Below, one piece after another: positions 8,040 to 16,174 of a stretch of 64,000 nucleotides of DNA. The position numbers and the translations under genes were made by a program. Source of the stretch: Cetobacterium sp. NK01 (GTDB lineage Bacteria > Fusobacteriota > Fusobacteriia > Fusobacteriales > Fusobacteriaceae); contig NZ_JANIBO010000005.1 of the NCBI RefSeq assembly GCF_024506395.1, forward strand, positions 1 through 64,000, read 5' to 3'. Positions within the stretch are counted from its first letter, which is position 1. The number at the start of each line of letters is the position of its first letter. Under the pieces are notes generated by a model. That model did not search any database. It was not told the DNA's origin and saw only the letters and a list, made by a program, of their open reading frames with translations.

Positions 8040-8081
8040 ATTAAATTTTCAAAATTCATAATATATTACAAGGAGGAACAG

Positions 8082-9116
8082 ATGATACAACTAAAGAATA
8101 TTATTAAAACTTATGAAAATAAAGGTCAAAGTATTGAAGCTTTAAAAGAGTTATCTTTTGATTTTAAGAAAGGAGAGATAACTGGAATAATAGGATATTC
8201 AGGAGCTGGAAAAAGTACTTTACTTAGATGTATAAATCTTTTAGAAACACCAAGCTCGGGAGAAATTATAATAGATGGAGTTATTTTAAATAAATTAGAA
8301 TCTAAAGATTTAAGAGAAACTAGAAAAAAAATAGGAATGATATTTCAACATTTTAATCTTATGAGAAGTAGAAATGTTTTTAAAAATATAGCATACCCTC
8401 TTAAAGGTAGTGGCCTTTCTAAAAAAGAGATAGAAGAAAGAGTTGATGAACTTTTAGATTTAGTTGGATTAAAAGATAAAAAATACAGTTATCCATCTCA
8501 ACTTAGTGGAGGACAAAAACAAAGAGTAGGAATAGCGAGAGCTTTAGCAAATAGACCAAATTTGATTTTATGTGATGAAGCTACATCAGCGTTAGATCCC
8601 GAAACAACAGTTTCTATTCTAAAATTACTAAAAAAAATCAATAGAGAATTAGGGGTAACAATAGTTCTTATCACTCATCAAATGGAAGTTATAAAAGAAA
8701 TTTGTGATAGTGTTATTGTCATGGAAGAGGGTATTATCAAAGAAGCAGGAGATGTAATCAATATTTTTTCAAGACCTAAAGAGTCAATAACAAAGAGATT
8801 TTTATCATCTATTTTTAATACGGAGAAAATAAATAGTTACTTAGAAAATATGGCAGTTAAACAAAATGAAAAAATAATAAAACTATCTTATGTTGGAAAT
8901 AATACAGAGGAAGCTTATATTTCAAGAGTTTCTAGGGAGTACAACATTGATGCTAGTATTTTATTTGGAAATATAGAGATTATAAAAGAGACTCCAATTG
9001 GAAACTTAGTTATAAAACTAGGAGGAGATGAAAAAAATATTATAGATTCAATAGAGTATTTAAATAAAAATCAAATATATGTGGAGGTTTTAAAAAATGG
9101 AAGAAAAATTATATAG
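8082..9116 (+). CDS. metN: Methionine ABC transporter ATPase MetN
   Basis: A 344-residue ABC ATPase with Walker A at G38-T46 (GYSGAGKST), signature LSGGQKQR, Walker B LILCDEATSALD and the switch His in ITHQ. After about residue 255 it carries a C-terminal NIL regulatory domain (VGNNTEEAYISRVSREYNIDASILFGNIE), the feature that separates MetN from other importers and that binds methionine for feedback inhibition. It powers uptake of methionine through MetI from MetQ. The gene overlaps metI by 20 bp and lies behind the methionine leader attenuator. Confidence 0.93.
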   Translation: MIQLKNIIKTYENKGQSIEALKELSFDFKKGEITGIIGYSGAGKSTLLRCINLLETPSSGEIIIDGVILNKLESKDLRETRKKIGMIFQHFNLMRSRNVFKNIAYPLKGSGLSKKEIEERVDELLDLVGLKDKKYSYPSQLSGGQKQRVGIARALANRPNLILCDEATSALDPETTVSILKLLKKINRELGVTIVLITHQMEVIKEICDSVIVMEEGIIKEAGDVINIFSRPKESITKRFLSSIFNTEKINSYLENMAVKQNEKIIKLSYVGNNTEEAYISRVSREYNIDASILFGNIEIIKETPIGNLVIKLGGDEKNIIDSIEYLNKNQIYVEVLKNGRKII

Positions 9117-9777
9117 TTATTTAGGAAATGTAATAAAGTATCAAGACGAAATGGTTCGTGCCATGGGAGAAACACTAACAATGGTTGCTATAGCAGGAAC
9201 TGTTTCAACATTAATTGGAACAATTATGGGAATAGTTTTAGTTATAACTAGAAAAGGTGGAATTTTGGAAAATAGTTTAATTAATAATATTTTAGGAAAA
9301 TTTATAAATATTTTTAGATCAATTCCATTTGTAATTCTACTGGCAGCTTTAATTCCTGTAACAAGGTTTTTTATGGGAACAACTATTGGTTTAAAAGGAG
9401 CAATTGTTCCTCTTATATTTGGGTCAGCTCCATTTGTTGCAAGACAAATAGAATCGGCATTATTAAGTGTTGATTCAGGAGTAATAGAAGCAGCCTACGC
9501 AATGGGATCTTCTCCGTTTGAAATAATTTATAGAGTATTATTGAGAGAAGCATTACCAGAGATTATTTATGCTCTTATTATAACTACAGTTAGTTTAATT
9601 GGATTTTCAGCTGTAGCAGGAACAGTTGGTGGTGGCGGTCTTGGTGACTTTGCTATTAGATATGGATATCAACATTTTAAAACAGATATCATGGTAGTAA
9701 CAATTATAATTTTGGTAAGCTTGATAACTTTTATACAATGGTCGGGAGAAAAAATATTAAAAAAAATAAAACGTTAG
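9097..9777 (+). CDS. metI: Methionine ABC transporter permease MetI
   Basis: A 226-residue inner-membrane permease with about five membrane segments and the EAA-loop characteristic of MetI (ARQIESALLSVDSGVIEAAYAMGSSPFEIIYRVLLREALPEI, the coupling helix that contacts MetN). The glycine-rich stretch GTVGGGGLGDFAIRYGYQ is also a MetI hallmark. Start ATG overlaps the metN 3' end. Confidence 0.93.
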   Translation: MEEKLYSYLGNVIKYQDEMVRAMGETLTMVAIAGTVSTLIGTIMGIVLVITRKGGILENSLINNILGKFINIFRSIPFVILLAALIPVTRFFMGTTIGLKGAIVPLIFGSAPFVARQIESALLSVDSGVIEAAYAMGSSPFEIIYRVLLREALPEIIYALIITTVSLIGFSAVAGTVGGGGLGDFAIRYGYQHFKTDIMVVTIIILVSLITFIQWSGEKILKKIKR

Positions 9778-9811
9778 AATAAAAAATTAAAACTATAGGG
9801 AGGAAAGAGTT

Positions 9812-10642
9812 ATGAAAATATTAAAGATTTTAAAGGTAGTTATATTTTTGGTGTTATCAACAGTAGGATTTTTAGGATGTGGGAACTCATCAGATGATTC
9901 CTCAACAACAGAGAAAAAAGTAGTAAAACTAGGAATTAATGGAGATGAAAATGTAATCTGGGAAAATGTAAGAGACCAACTTGCAAAAGAGAATATAGAA
10001 CTAAAGTTTATAAATTTTGCAGACTATATAAGACCAAATTTGGCTCTTCAAGATAAGGAAATAGATATAAATGCATTTCAAACAGAGATATATTTTGACA
10101 ATTTTAAAAAGGAACATAAGTTATCAATAGTTAATTTAGGATATACAGTATTAGCTCCAATGGGGATTTATTCTAAAAAATTAACGGATTTATCTCAGTT
10201 AAAAGATGGAGCAGTAGTAGCTATTCCAAATGACAGCTCAAATGGTGGAAGAGCACTACTTTTACTTCAGGATGCAGGGCTTATAAGTGTAAATAAAGAT
10301 GCAGGAGCTTTTCCAAGAGTTAAAGACATTATAGAAAATCCAAAGAATATAAAAATAGTTGAGTTAGTAGCAACTCAAATTCCAAGATCAATAGAAGATG
10401 TAGATGTTGCGGCTATAAATAATGGTGTTGCTGTTCAAGCTGGATATTCACCATTGGTAGATTCAATCTTTATTGAAGATTTTAAAAATGAGAGATTAAA
10501 GCCATATTTTAATATAATAGCTTCAAGAGATGATAATCAAAATAAACCAGAGATAAAAAGAGTTTTAGAAGTTTATCAAACTGCTGAAAATAAAAAAATA
10601 ATAGATGATTATTATAAAGGGTCTTCAATAGCTGTATTTTAG
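9812..10642 (+). CDS. metQ: Methionine-binding lipoprotein MetQ
   Basis: A 276-residue NlpA/MetQ-family substrate-binding lipoprotein with signal peptide and lipobox ending FLGC. Conserved NlpA-type segments are KVVKLGINGDENVIWENV, PNLALQDKEIDINAFQTEIYFDNF, and VAIPNDSSNGGRALLLLQDAGLI. It captures methionine (possibly D-methionine or methionine sulfoxide as well) at the membrane and delivers it to MetNI. It is 34 bp downstream of metI with a GGGAGG ribosome binding site. Confidence 0.92.
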   Translation: MKILKILKVVIFLVLSTVGFLGCGNSSDDSSTTEKKVVKLGINGDENVIWENVRDQLAKENIELKFINFADYIRPNLALQDKEIDINAFQTEIYFDNFKKEHKLSIVNLGYTVLAPMGIYSKKLTDLSQLKDGAVVAIPNDSSNGGRALLLLQDAGLISVNKDAGAFPRVKDIIENPKNIKIVELVATQIPRSIEDVDVAAINNGVAVQAGYSPLVDSIFIEDFKNERLKPYFNIIASRDDNQNKPEIKRVLEVYQTAENKKIIDDYYKGSSIAVF

Positions 10643-10685
10643 AGTTAAAATTAAAAAAGATTAGATAACTTTTGGAGGGAATAAG

Positions 10686-11855
10686 ATGGAAAAGAAAATA
10701 ATAGATTTTTTAGATAGTAATAGAGATATTTTTATAGATCTTAGTCAAAAAATACACCAAAATCCTGAGATTGGAAACGAAGAGTATTTTGCAGCGGATT
10801 TATTAACAAAGTTTTTAGAAGAAAAAGGATTTGATGTTGAAAGAAATATAGCAGGACATGAGACGGGGTTTATAGCTAGAAAGCAATCTAAAAATGGAGA
10901 GTATCCTAAAATAGCTTTTTTAGCTGAATATGATGCACTTCCAAATCTAGGTCATGCTTGTGGTCATAATATAATAGGAGCAATAAGTGTTGCTGGAGCA
11001 GTTGGCTTAGGTGAGTTATTAGATAATGTTTCGGGTGAAGTTATCGTTTACGGTTGTCCTTCAGAAGAGGGAGGAGAGAATGGAAGTTCTAAGGGTTCTT
11101 TTGTTCGTGAAAATCTTTTTGAAGGGGTGGATGTTGCAATGATAATACATCCAGGAAGCGAGCATTCAATAACAAAGAAGAGTTTAGCAGTAAATCCTTT
11201 GGATTTTGAATTCTTTGGGCAATCATCTCATGCTGCAGGTTCTCCTGAAAATGGTAAAAATGCTTTAGATGCATTACTACATTTTTTCAACGGAATTGCA
11301 ACACTTAGACAACATGTTAAATCAGATGTAAAAATTCACGGAATAATAACTCATGGAGGGGATGCACCAAATATAATTCCAGATTACACTAAGGCTAGAT
11401 TTTATATTAGATCTTCGACAAAAGAGGGTTGTGATGAAGTTACAGAAAAAGTAGAAGCTATAGCTCATGGTGCAGCACTTATGACAGGATGTACTGTAAA
11501 AATTTCTAGTTTTCAAAATAGAGTTGATAATCTTATACCAACGAGATATTTTGATGAACTTTATGTAGAAACTATGAAAAAATTAGGAGTAGAGGTTTCT
11601 ACAGATTCAAAAAAGGGGATGGGATCAACTGATGTGGGGAACGTGAGTCACATAATACCAACAATTCATCCAAATATAAAAATTTGTGATTGTAATGTTT
11701 TTGGTCATACCCATGAATTTGCAAAAGCAGCTGGGTCTATTAAAGGAGATGAAGCTGTTATATTAGGAGGAAAAGCTTTAGCTTTATTAGGGTTAGATTT
11801 AATTTTAAATAAAGAAAAATTAGAGAATATAAAAGAAAATTTTTTATCAAGATAA
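10686..11855 (+). CDS. M20 family amidohydrolase (M20D, AbgB-like)
   Basis: A 389-residue zinc peptidase/amidohydrolase of the M20D type: metal ligands appear in LGHACGHNIIG, PSEEGGENGSS and the C-terminal GHTHEF, with the lid-domain segment SSHAAGSPENGKNALDALL. The closest subgroup is AbgB/aminobenzoyl-glutamate or N-acyl-amino-acid hydrolases. It is the last gene of the metNIQ operon (43 bp after metQ, GGAGGG ribosome binding site), so an N-acyl-methionine, methionyl conjugate or peptide is an attractive substrate, though that is inference from position. Confidence 0.8.
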   Translation: MEKKIIDFLDSNRDIFIDLSQKIHQNPEIGNEEYFAADLLTKFLEEKGFDVERNIAGHETGFIARKQSKNGEYPKIAFLAEYDALPNLGHACGHNIIGAISVAGAVGLGELLDNVSGEVIVYGCPSEEGGENGSSKGSFVRENLFEGVDVAMIIHPGSEHSITKKSLAVNPLDFEFFGQSSHAAGSPENGKNALDALLHFFNGIATLRQHVKSDVKIHGIITHGGDAPNIIPDYTKARFYIRSSTKEGCDEVTEKVEAIAHGAALMTGCTVKISSFQNRVDNLIPTRYFDELYVETMKKLGVEVSTDSKKGMGSTDVGNVSHIIPTIHPNIKICDCNVFGHTHEFAKAAGSIKGDEAVILGGKALALLGLDLILNKEKLENIKENFLSR

Positions 11856-11869
11856 AATAAAAATTAAAA

Positions 11870-11898
11870 AGGGATATTATTATTTTAATAATATCCCT
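11870..11898. terminator. Intergenic terminator hairpin
   Basis: A 10-bp stem (AGGGATATTA with TAATATCCCT) lies between the convergent M20 and flavoprotein genes. The better T-run is on the minus strand, so it mainly ends the flavoprotein transcript. Confidence 0.7.
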
Positions 11899-11904
11899 AA
11901 AATT

Positions 11905-13221
11905 TTAAGGTAAAAAACTTCTTAGATAATCAATATAAGCTTTTTTAGCTAAATTTCTAATATAATACGTATATGTTGGATATGCTTGTACAGAATTCAT
12001 AACTTTATAAAATTTTACTTTATTTCCAATCATTAGTTGTAAGAAACCAATAATTTCACCAGCCCGTTCACCAATACATGTAGCGCCGACAATATTAAAT
12101 CTATTATCACAAATAATTTTTAGAAAAAATGCTTTTTCAAATGTAATTAAACTTCTCTCATTATTTAAATCTAGAGAATATATATATGTTTTTTTATATT
12201 TTTTGTGAGCATCCTTCTCATTTAAACCAACTTTAGAAACTTCAATATCTCCAAAAAGTGTCCAAGGAATAAATGAATAATCTATCTTTTTCATAATATA
12301 TGGGAAAAGAATATTTCTCACAACAATTTCTCCTTGGTAACCAGCCACATGTGAAAATTTGAAAGAAGAGGCTATATCACCAATTGCAAATATATTTTTT
12401 TCAGATGTTCTCATAAATTCATCTACAGAAATTCCTTTTGTATCATACTTAATTTTAGTTTTATCTAAATTAAGATTCTGTATATTTGGAGTTCTACCAG
12501 CAGAGATAAATATTTTTTCACTTAAAAAATCACCATTATTAGTTTTTATTAGAATATTATTATCTGTATTTTCAATCTCCATAGATGTGCAATTTAATAT
12601 TAAATTGATTCCTGCTTCTTTTAATTTATCAAGATAAAAATCTCTCACTTCAGCTTCCATCATAGGTAGAAAAATATCGGATTTTTCAAGAATAGTTACA
12701 TCTATATTTAATTTTTTAAGAGGAAAAGCTAGTTCTAAAGAGATTATTCCAGCACCAATTAAAGTAATACTTTTATAATCACCTTTTTCATAAAAGAAGT
12801 TATGATTTGCCAAGTACTTAACTTTATCTAATCCTTTTATATTAGGAATAAAAGGTGAACTTCCTGTAGAAATAACAATATATTTTCCAATATATTGTTG
12901 TCCATTAACTAAAATAGTATTTTTATCAATAAAAGCTCCTTCACCTTTTACAAAATCTATATTTTTGAAGTTAGAAATATGAGGGAGTTCACTATCGCCA
13001 ATAGCATGAACATTTTTAAGAGCCATTTCTAGAGCTTCTGTCAAAGTTGAAGCAGTTTTAGATGCAGAGATAAAACTTTTAGATGGAACACATCCACCCC
13101 AAGTACATTCTCCACCTAAGTGATCTTTTTCAATTAAAAGAACCTTTTTTCCAGCAGAAGCAAGACCAATTGAAGTTGTAAGTCCACCTGCTCCACCTCC
13201 AATTACAATTGTATCATACAT
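11905..13221 (-). CDS. MerA-like pyridine nucleotide-disulphide oxidoreductase
   Basis: A 438-residue FAD/NAD(P)H flavoprotein: N-terminal dinucleotide fold GGGAGG, redox cysteines C39-x4-C44 in GGECTWGGCVPSKS, the second nucleotide fold GAGIISLE, and the FAD-closing ISAGRTPN..FAIGDIA. Start is ATG at 13221 after GGAGG; an earlier in-frame ATG lies upstream. The C-terminal HPTxxE dyad of lipoamide/glutathione reductases reads AYPTYTYYI here, so the catalytic His and Glu are both replaced; mercuric reductase has a Tyr at the same place but keeps the Glu, and its C-terminal Cys pair is absent here. Substrate unknown; a disulphide or metal/quinone reductase is possible. Confidence 0.75.
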   Translation of the reverse strand: MYDTIVIGGGAGGLTTSIGLASAGKKVLLIEKDHLGGECTWGGCVPSKSFISASKTASTLTEALEMALKNVHAIGDSELPHISNFKNIDFVKGEGAFIDKNTILVNGQQYIGKYIVISTGSSPFIPNIKGLDKVKYLANHNFFYEKGDYKSITLIGAGIISLELAFPLKKLNIDVTILEKSDIFLPMMEAEVRDFYLDKLKEAGINLILNCTSMEIENTDNNILIKTNNGDFLSEKIFISAGRTPNIQNLNLDKTKIKYDTKGISVDEFMRTSEKNIFAIGDIASSFKFSHVAGYQGEIVVRNILFPYIMKKIDYSFIPWTLFGDIEVSKVGLNEKDAHKKYKKTYIYSLDLNNERSLITFEKAFFLKIICDNRFNIVGATCIGERAGEIIGFLQLMIGNKVKFYKVMNSVQAYPTYTYYIRNLAKKAYIDYLRSFLP

Positions 13222-13357
13222 ACTAACCTCCTCTATTGTTTTAATATAGTATATACTATGAATGTCGTATAATTGCAATATTATCTATAAGTTATTTATA
13301 TATTTTATAAAGTATGTTATACTATAAGTCTAAGAAAATATTATGGAGGAAAATTTT

Positions 13358-13822
13358 ATGAACGATATATTAATTAAAATTTCAGAAAAATATATAAAAA
13401 ATTTAAAAAACCAAAGTCCAGAGGATAAAGAGAGTAATATAATATATGGAAAAATACTAAATATTTTAGAAAAAGATCCAACGCTTAATTTATTTGGACT
13501 TTTAACAGAGTTAAATAAAGGAAAAACATTTTATGAAAAAAATAAGGTTAGAAATAGAAGAGATAGACTTACAAATTTAGATATTTTAATTAAAAATGCT
13601 AATACAATTGTGGATAATCTTTTGGAAGATGATGAAGAGAGTTTAAGAAAAATAGAAAGAAGCTTAAATAGATCTGATATTTATAGAGATAGAATGGTTA
13701 TGAATATACTTTTAGCAGAGTTTCCATCACTGCAATTTCATGATGTTTACTATACAATTAAAAATGATCAGTGTAAGAAGTTTTTATTAGAAGTTATAGA
13801 TGAGATAAGAAAAAGCAAATAA
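13358..13822 (+). CDS. Hypothetical protein, 154 residues
   Basis: A soluble, highly charged, mainly helical protein that I do not recognise. It starts at ATG 13358 after GGAGGAAAATTTT; an ATG 15 bp upstream overlaps the ribosome binding site. No signal peptide, cysteine motif or membrane segment is visible. A Lys/Arg-rich stretch (KVRNRRDRLTNLD) lies near the middle. It stands alone between two terminators and divergent from the flavoprotein, whose start is 136 bp away, so the two could share control. Confidence 0.65.
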   Translation: MNDILIKISEKYIKNLKNQSPEDKESNIIYGKILNILEKDPTLNLFGLLTELNKGKTFYEKNKVRNRRDRLTNLDILIKNANTIVDNLLEDDEESLRKIERSLNRSDIYRDRMVMNILLAEFPSLQFHDVYYTIKNDQCKKFLLEVIDEIRKSK

Positions 13823-13828
13823 AATAGG

Positions 13829-13864
13829 AAATCCTTATACAATTTTTGTATAAGGATTTTTTTT
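13829..13864. terminator. Bidirectional terminator
   Basis: A 13-bp stem (13829-13841 with 13847-13859, core ATCCTTATACA/TGTATAAGGAT) with T-run lies between the convergent hypothetical gene and the DUF4402-like gene. Confidence 0.85.
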
Positions 13865-14351
13865 ATTCGTATGTTGCTCTCATAGTAATTTGGCCTGTAT
13901 ATTTTCCAGGAGTTTGGTCAGCATCTAGTGTTGTAGAAGCAGCAATATGTAGAGTTGACTTTCCCATTGAAGTTAGGTTAATAAACTTATTTTCTTGATT
14001 TACTTTTTCATCAGAGTTAGTGCTACAATTGAAATATACCATAAAAGACTCATTAGAAGATCCATCTAATTTTAAAGGAACTTCAAAGTTATCTCCATCA
14101 GGTTCTAAACCATCAAAAGTTATTTTAACTTTAGAATATTTTTCACCATCAATAGTAAAACTAGATCTAGAAGTACCGATAGTACCTGGTAAAAGAGTTC
14201 CAAATTCCAAAGGTCCATTTGATTGAACTGTTAACGGTTTAATAATAGTAGCAGTTATATTCATAGTAGCTTCAGCGTCGTAACCTTCTTCAGATGAATA
14301 ACTAAAAGATGATATTGCAAGTAAAAAACTACAAATTAAAATTTTTTTCAT
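13863..14351 (-). CDS. Secreted DUF4402-like surface protein
   Basis: A 162-residue exported protein starting at ATG 14351 (GGGGAGG upstream). The signal peptide (MKKILICSFLLAISSFSYSS) precedes a beta-rich mature region with the DUF4402-like pattern ATIIKPLTVQSNGPLEFGTLLPG and terminal GQITMRATYE. Members of this group resemble pilin or fimbrial subunits in overall plan, but no chaperone/usher genes are nearby. It is a single-gene unit under a c-di-GMP-I riboswitch, implying a role in the surface, adhesive or biofilm lifestyle. Confidence 0.7.
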   Translation of the reverse strand: MKKILICSFLLAISSFSYSSEEGYDAEATMNITATIIKPLTVQSNGPLEFGTLLPGTIGTSRSSFTIDGEKYSKVKITFDGLEPDGDNFEVPLKLDGSSNESFMVYFNCSTNSDEKVNQENKFINLTSMGKSTLHIAASTTLDADQTPGKYTGQITMRATYE

Positions 14352-14371
14352 ATTTCCTCCCCATATAAATA

Positions 14372-14468
14372 AAAAAACCAGATACACTAAAAATTAGTGC
14401 AACTGGCTGTCATTTTAAAGACCCTATAGCTTTGCGTCATAAAGTTTCCCTTATTTTGCCTCAGTTAT
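14372..14468 (-). promoter_or_regulatory. Cyclic di-GMP-I (GEMM) riboswitch
   Basis: On the minus strand, GAGGCAAAATAAG, a GAAA tetraloop stem, then the hallmark GACGCAAAGC at 14438-14429 followed by TATAGGGTC, a variable loop and ACAGCCAGTTGC match the GEMM-I consensus. The 3' strand of the aptamer (CCAGTTGCACTAA, about 14404-14392) is also the 5' arm of a 13-bp hairpin ending in TAGTG..CTGG and TTTTTTT (to 14372). Ligand binding would hold that strand in the aptamer and prevent the terminator, so an ON switch is predicted. Confidence 0.9.
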
Positions 14469-14483
14469 TTATTTTATATAAAA

Positions 14484-14512
14484 ATAATATAATAAAAGTT
14501 AAAAAAAGTCAA
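14484..14512 (-). promoter_or_regulatory. Promoter of c-di-GMP riboswitch RNA
   Basis: On the minus strand TTGACT (14512-14507) is followed after 17 bp by TATTAT (14489-14484), giving a start a few bases before the aptamer. Confidence 0.65.
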
Positions 14513-14618
14513 CTATTCTTTAATTTGTATTAAAAATTTTATAAAAAGCAAGGAAAATTTTTTTTTAATGGTAAATAGTGTTAAATAGTATATGAAGTTA
14601 TAGAAGGAGGAGAGCATT

Positions 14619-14876
14619 ATGATTATTGCATTTATAGGTGGAATTGTTTTAGGTTTTTTATTTTTTTATAGTTTAGATTTTGGTGTTAATGAAAGTAAAA
14701 AGTTTAAAAATCCTTCATTGTTTATTTTCGTAACTTCTATCGTTAGAATTTTACTTTTATTAGTTGGATTTTATTATTTAGCTCAAAATAGTGGACAAAG
14801 ATTTTTTGCCGCTTTAATCGGTGCAATTTTATCAAGAGTTTATATTGTTTATTTTTATAGAAATAAGAAAAAATAA
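14619..14876 (+). CDS. Small membrane protein, N-ATPase AtpR-like
   Basis: An 85-residue protein with three hydrophobic segments (about residues 2-20, 32-56, 62-78) and basic ends. The segment SIVRILLLLVGFYYLA..RFFAALIGAILSRVYIV resembles AtpR subunits of N-type ATPases, which have conserved Arg residues inside two membrane helices. No other ATPase subunit is near, so it is either an orphan AtpR-like protein or another small membrane protein. Ribosome binding site GGAGGAG, 10 bases before ATG. Confidence 0.5.
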   Translation: MIIAFIGGIVLGFLFFYSLDFGVNESKKFKNPSLFIFVTSIVRILLLLVGFYYLAQNSGQRFFAALIGAILSRVYIVYFYRNKKK

Positions 14877-14928
14877 TATCAATATAATATATAGAAGATG
14901 TTTGAAGTATTCTTTTTTTATAAAATGA

Positions 14929-14957
14929 TTGAAAAAAAAACATGTTAGTGATAATAT
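14929..14957 (+). promoter_or_regulatory. Promoter of cobalamin riboswitch RNA
   Basis: TTGAAA at 14929-14934 and TAATAT at 14952-14957 are separated by 17 bp, just before the riboswitch. Confidence 0.65.
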
Positions 14958-14962
14958 ACCCC

Positions 14963-15176
14963 TGTAATGGTTCTAAAGATTAAAAGGGAATTAAGTGAAA
15001 AGCTTAAACGGTCCCGCCACTGTAAAGAGGATGAAAGTATTAAAACCACTAAATTTTAAATTTGGGAAGGGATGCGAGTAGGATGAATCTAAGTCAGGAG
15101 ACCTGCCATTATGAAAAATCTGCGAGGACGGAGAAGGGGAAACTCTTCTTCCAAATTTAAATTATATTTGGGAGGG
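14963..15176 (+). promoter_or_regulatory. Cobalamin riboswitch
   Basis: Conserved cobalamin aptamer elements occur in order: AATGGTTCT, AAAAGGGAATTAAGTG, CGGTCCCGCCACTGTAAAG, GGGATGCGAGTAGGATGA, and the B12 box AAGTCAGGAGACCTGCC (to about 15109). Downstream, CCAAAT (15151-15156) can pair with ATTTGG (15166-15171), which overlaps the ribosome binding site GGAGGG (15171-15176), so translational control of the chelatase gene is likely. Expected result is repression by cobalamin. Confidence 0.93.
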
Positions 15177-15184
15177 TTATTTCT

Positions 15185-16102
15185 ATGAAAAAATTATTAT
15201 TGTCACTATTTTGTTTATCTACAGCTTTAGTTTTAGCACATGGAGAAGAAGCTTTTGAAGATGCAGAGTTTTATACGGGAGGAAAAAGTGCTGTTATAAT
15301 GACACACTTTGGAACAACACATCAAGATACGAGAGCTAAGACTATTGATGCAATCAATCAGAAAGCTATAAAAGCTTTTGAAGGAAAAGCAGACGTATTT
15401 GAAGCATATACATCTAGAATTGTAACTAAAAGAGTAGCTGCAAATGAAAGTATAAAAAAATATAATCCAAGTGAAGTATTATTATCTTTAAAAAAACAGG
15501 GATATAAAAATGTTATTATTCAACCAACAAATATAATTGATGGTGTAGAAATGGAGTCAATAAAAAAAGAAGCTCAACTTCATACAAAAGATTTTACAAA
15601 TTTAAGAGTAGGAGATGTACTTCTAAGTGATCCTCATCATTATGAAGATGTAATTAATGCTGTAATGAGAACAGTTGGACCTTTAAATAAAAAAGAAGCT
15701 GTAGTTTTAGTAGGACATGGAACATACAATTCAGCAACTTCTGCTTATGCAATGTTTGATTATATGGCTAAAGATATGGAGAAGCCAATTTATGTTGGAA
15801 CAGTTGAAGGTTATCCAACTTTTGAAAATGTTGTAAAACAATTAAAAAAAGATAATAAAAAAGAAGTTACTTTAATGCCAATGATGTTTGTGGCAGGAGA
15901 TCATGCTAAAAATGATATTGCAGGTGAATGGAAAGAGAAGTTAGAAAAAGCTGGATTTAAAGTTAATGTAAAGTTAGTTCCTCTTGGTGAAATATCTGAA
16001 ATTCAAGATATGTTTGTAGGTAATGCAAAGTTTCTTGAAAAGCATAGAAGTATAGATATTATAGAAAAGAAAGCAGGATATGCAAAAAGTAAAGAGTTAT
16101 AA
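15185..16102 (+). CDS. cbiK: Exported CbiK-type sirohydrochlorin cobaltochelatase
   Basis: A 305-residue CbiK-family chelatase. It has an N-terminal signal peptide (MKKLLLSLFCLSTALVLA), so it should be periplasmic, as described for the CbiK-P form of Desulfovibrio. Family segments are VIMTHFGTTHQDTR, QPTNIIDGVEMESI, VLVGHGTYNSATSAY (metal-binding His) and MFVAGDHAKNDIAGEW (second His). CbiK normally inserts cobalt into sirohydrochlorin in anaerobic B12 synthesis. A secreted copy could instead act in metal or tetrapyrrole uptake. Control by a cobalamin riboswitch links it to B12/cobalt status. No other cob/cbi gene is in the window. Confidence 0.85.
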   Translation: MKKLLLSLFCLSTALVLAHGEEAFEDAEFYTGGKSAVIMTHFGTTHQDTRAKTIDAINQKAIKAFEGKADVFEAYTSRIVTKRVAANESIKKYNPSEVLLSLKKQGYKNVIIQPTNIIDGVEMESIKKEAQLHTKDFTNLRVGDVLLSDPHHYEDVINAVMRTVGPLNKKEAVVLVGHGTYNSATSAYAMFDYMAKDMEKPIYVGTVEGYPTFENVVKQLKKDNKKEVTLMPMMFVAGDHAKNDIAGEWKEKLEKAGFKVNVKLVPLGEISEIQDMFVGNAKFLEKHRSIDIIEKKAGYAKSKEL

Positions 16103-16109
16103 AAAGTGG

Positions 16110-16143
16110 AAAACTACATCTCAAAATAGAGATGTAGTTTTAT
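16110..16143 (+). terminator. Rho-independent terminator
   Basis: A 13-bp perfect stem (16110-16122 with 16129-16141, AACTACATCTC/GAGATGTAGTT) follows the chelatase gene. Confidence 0.85.
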
Positions 16144-16174
16144 TTTATTCTATTTAAAGTTAGAGGTGGTTAAA

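Noticed and set aside
16166-16174. GTG start for msrAB
   Set aside because: The GTG lies within the ribosome binding site GAGGTGG, and the family start fits the later ATG.
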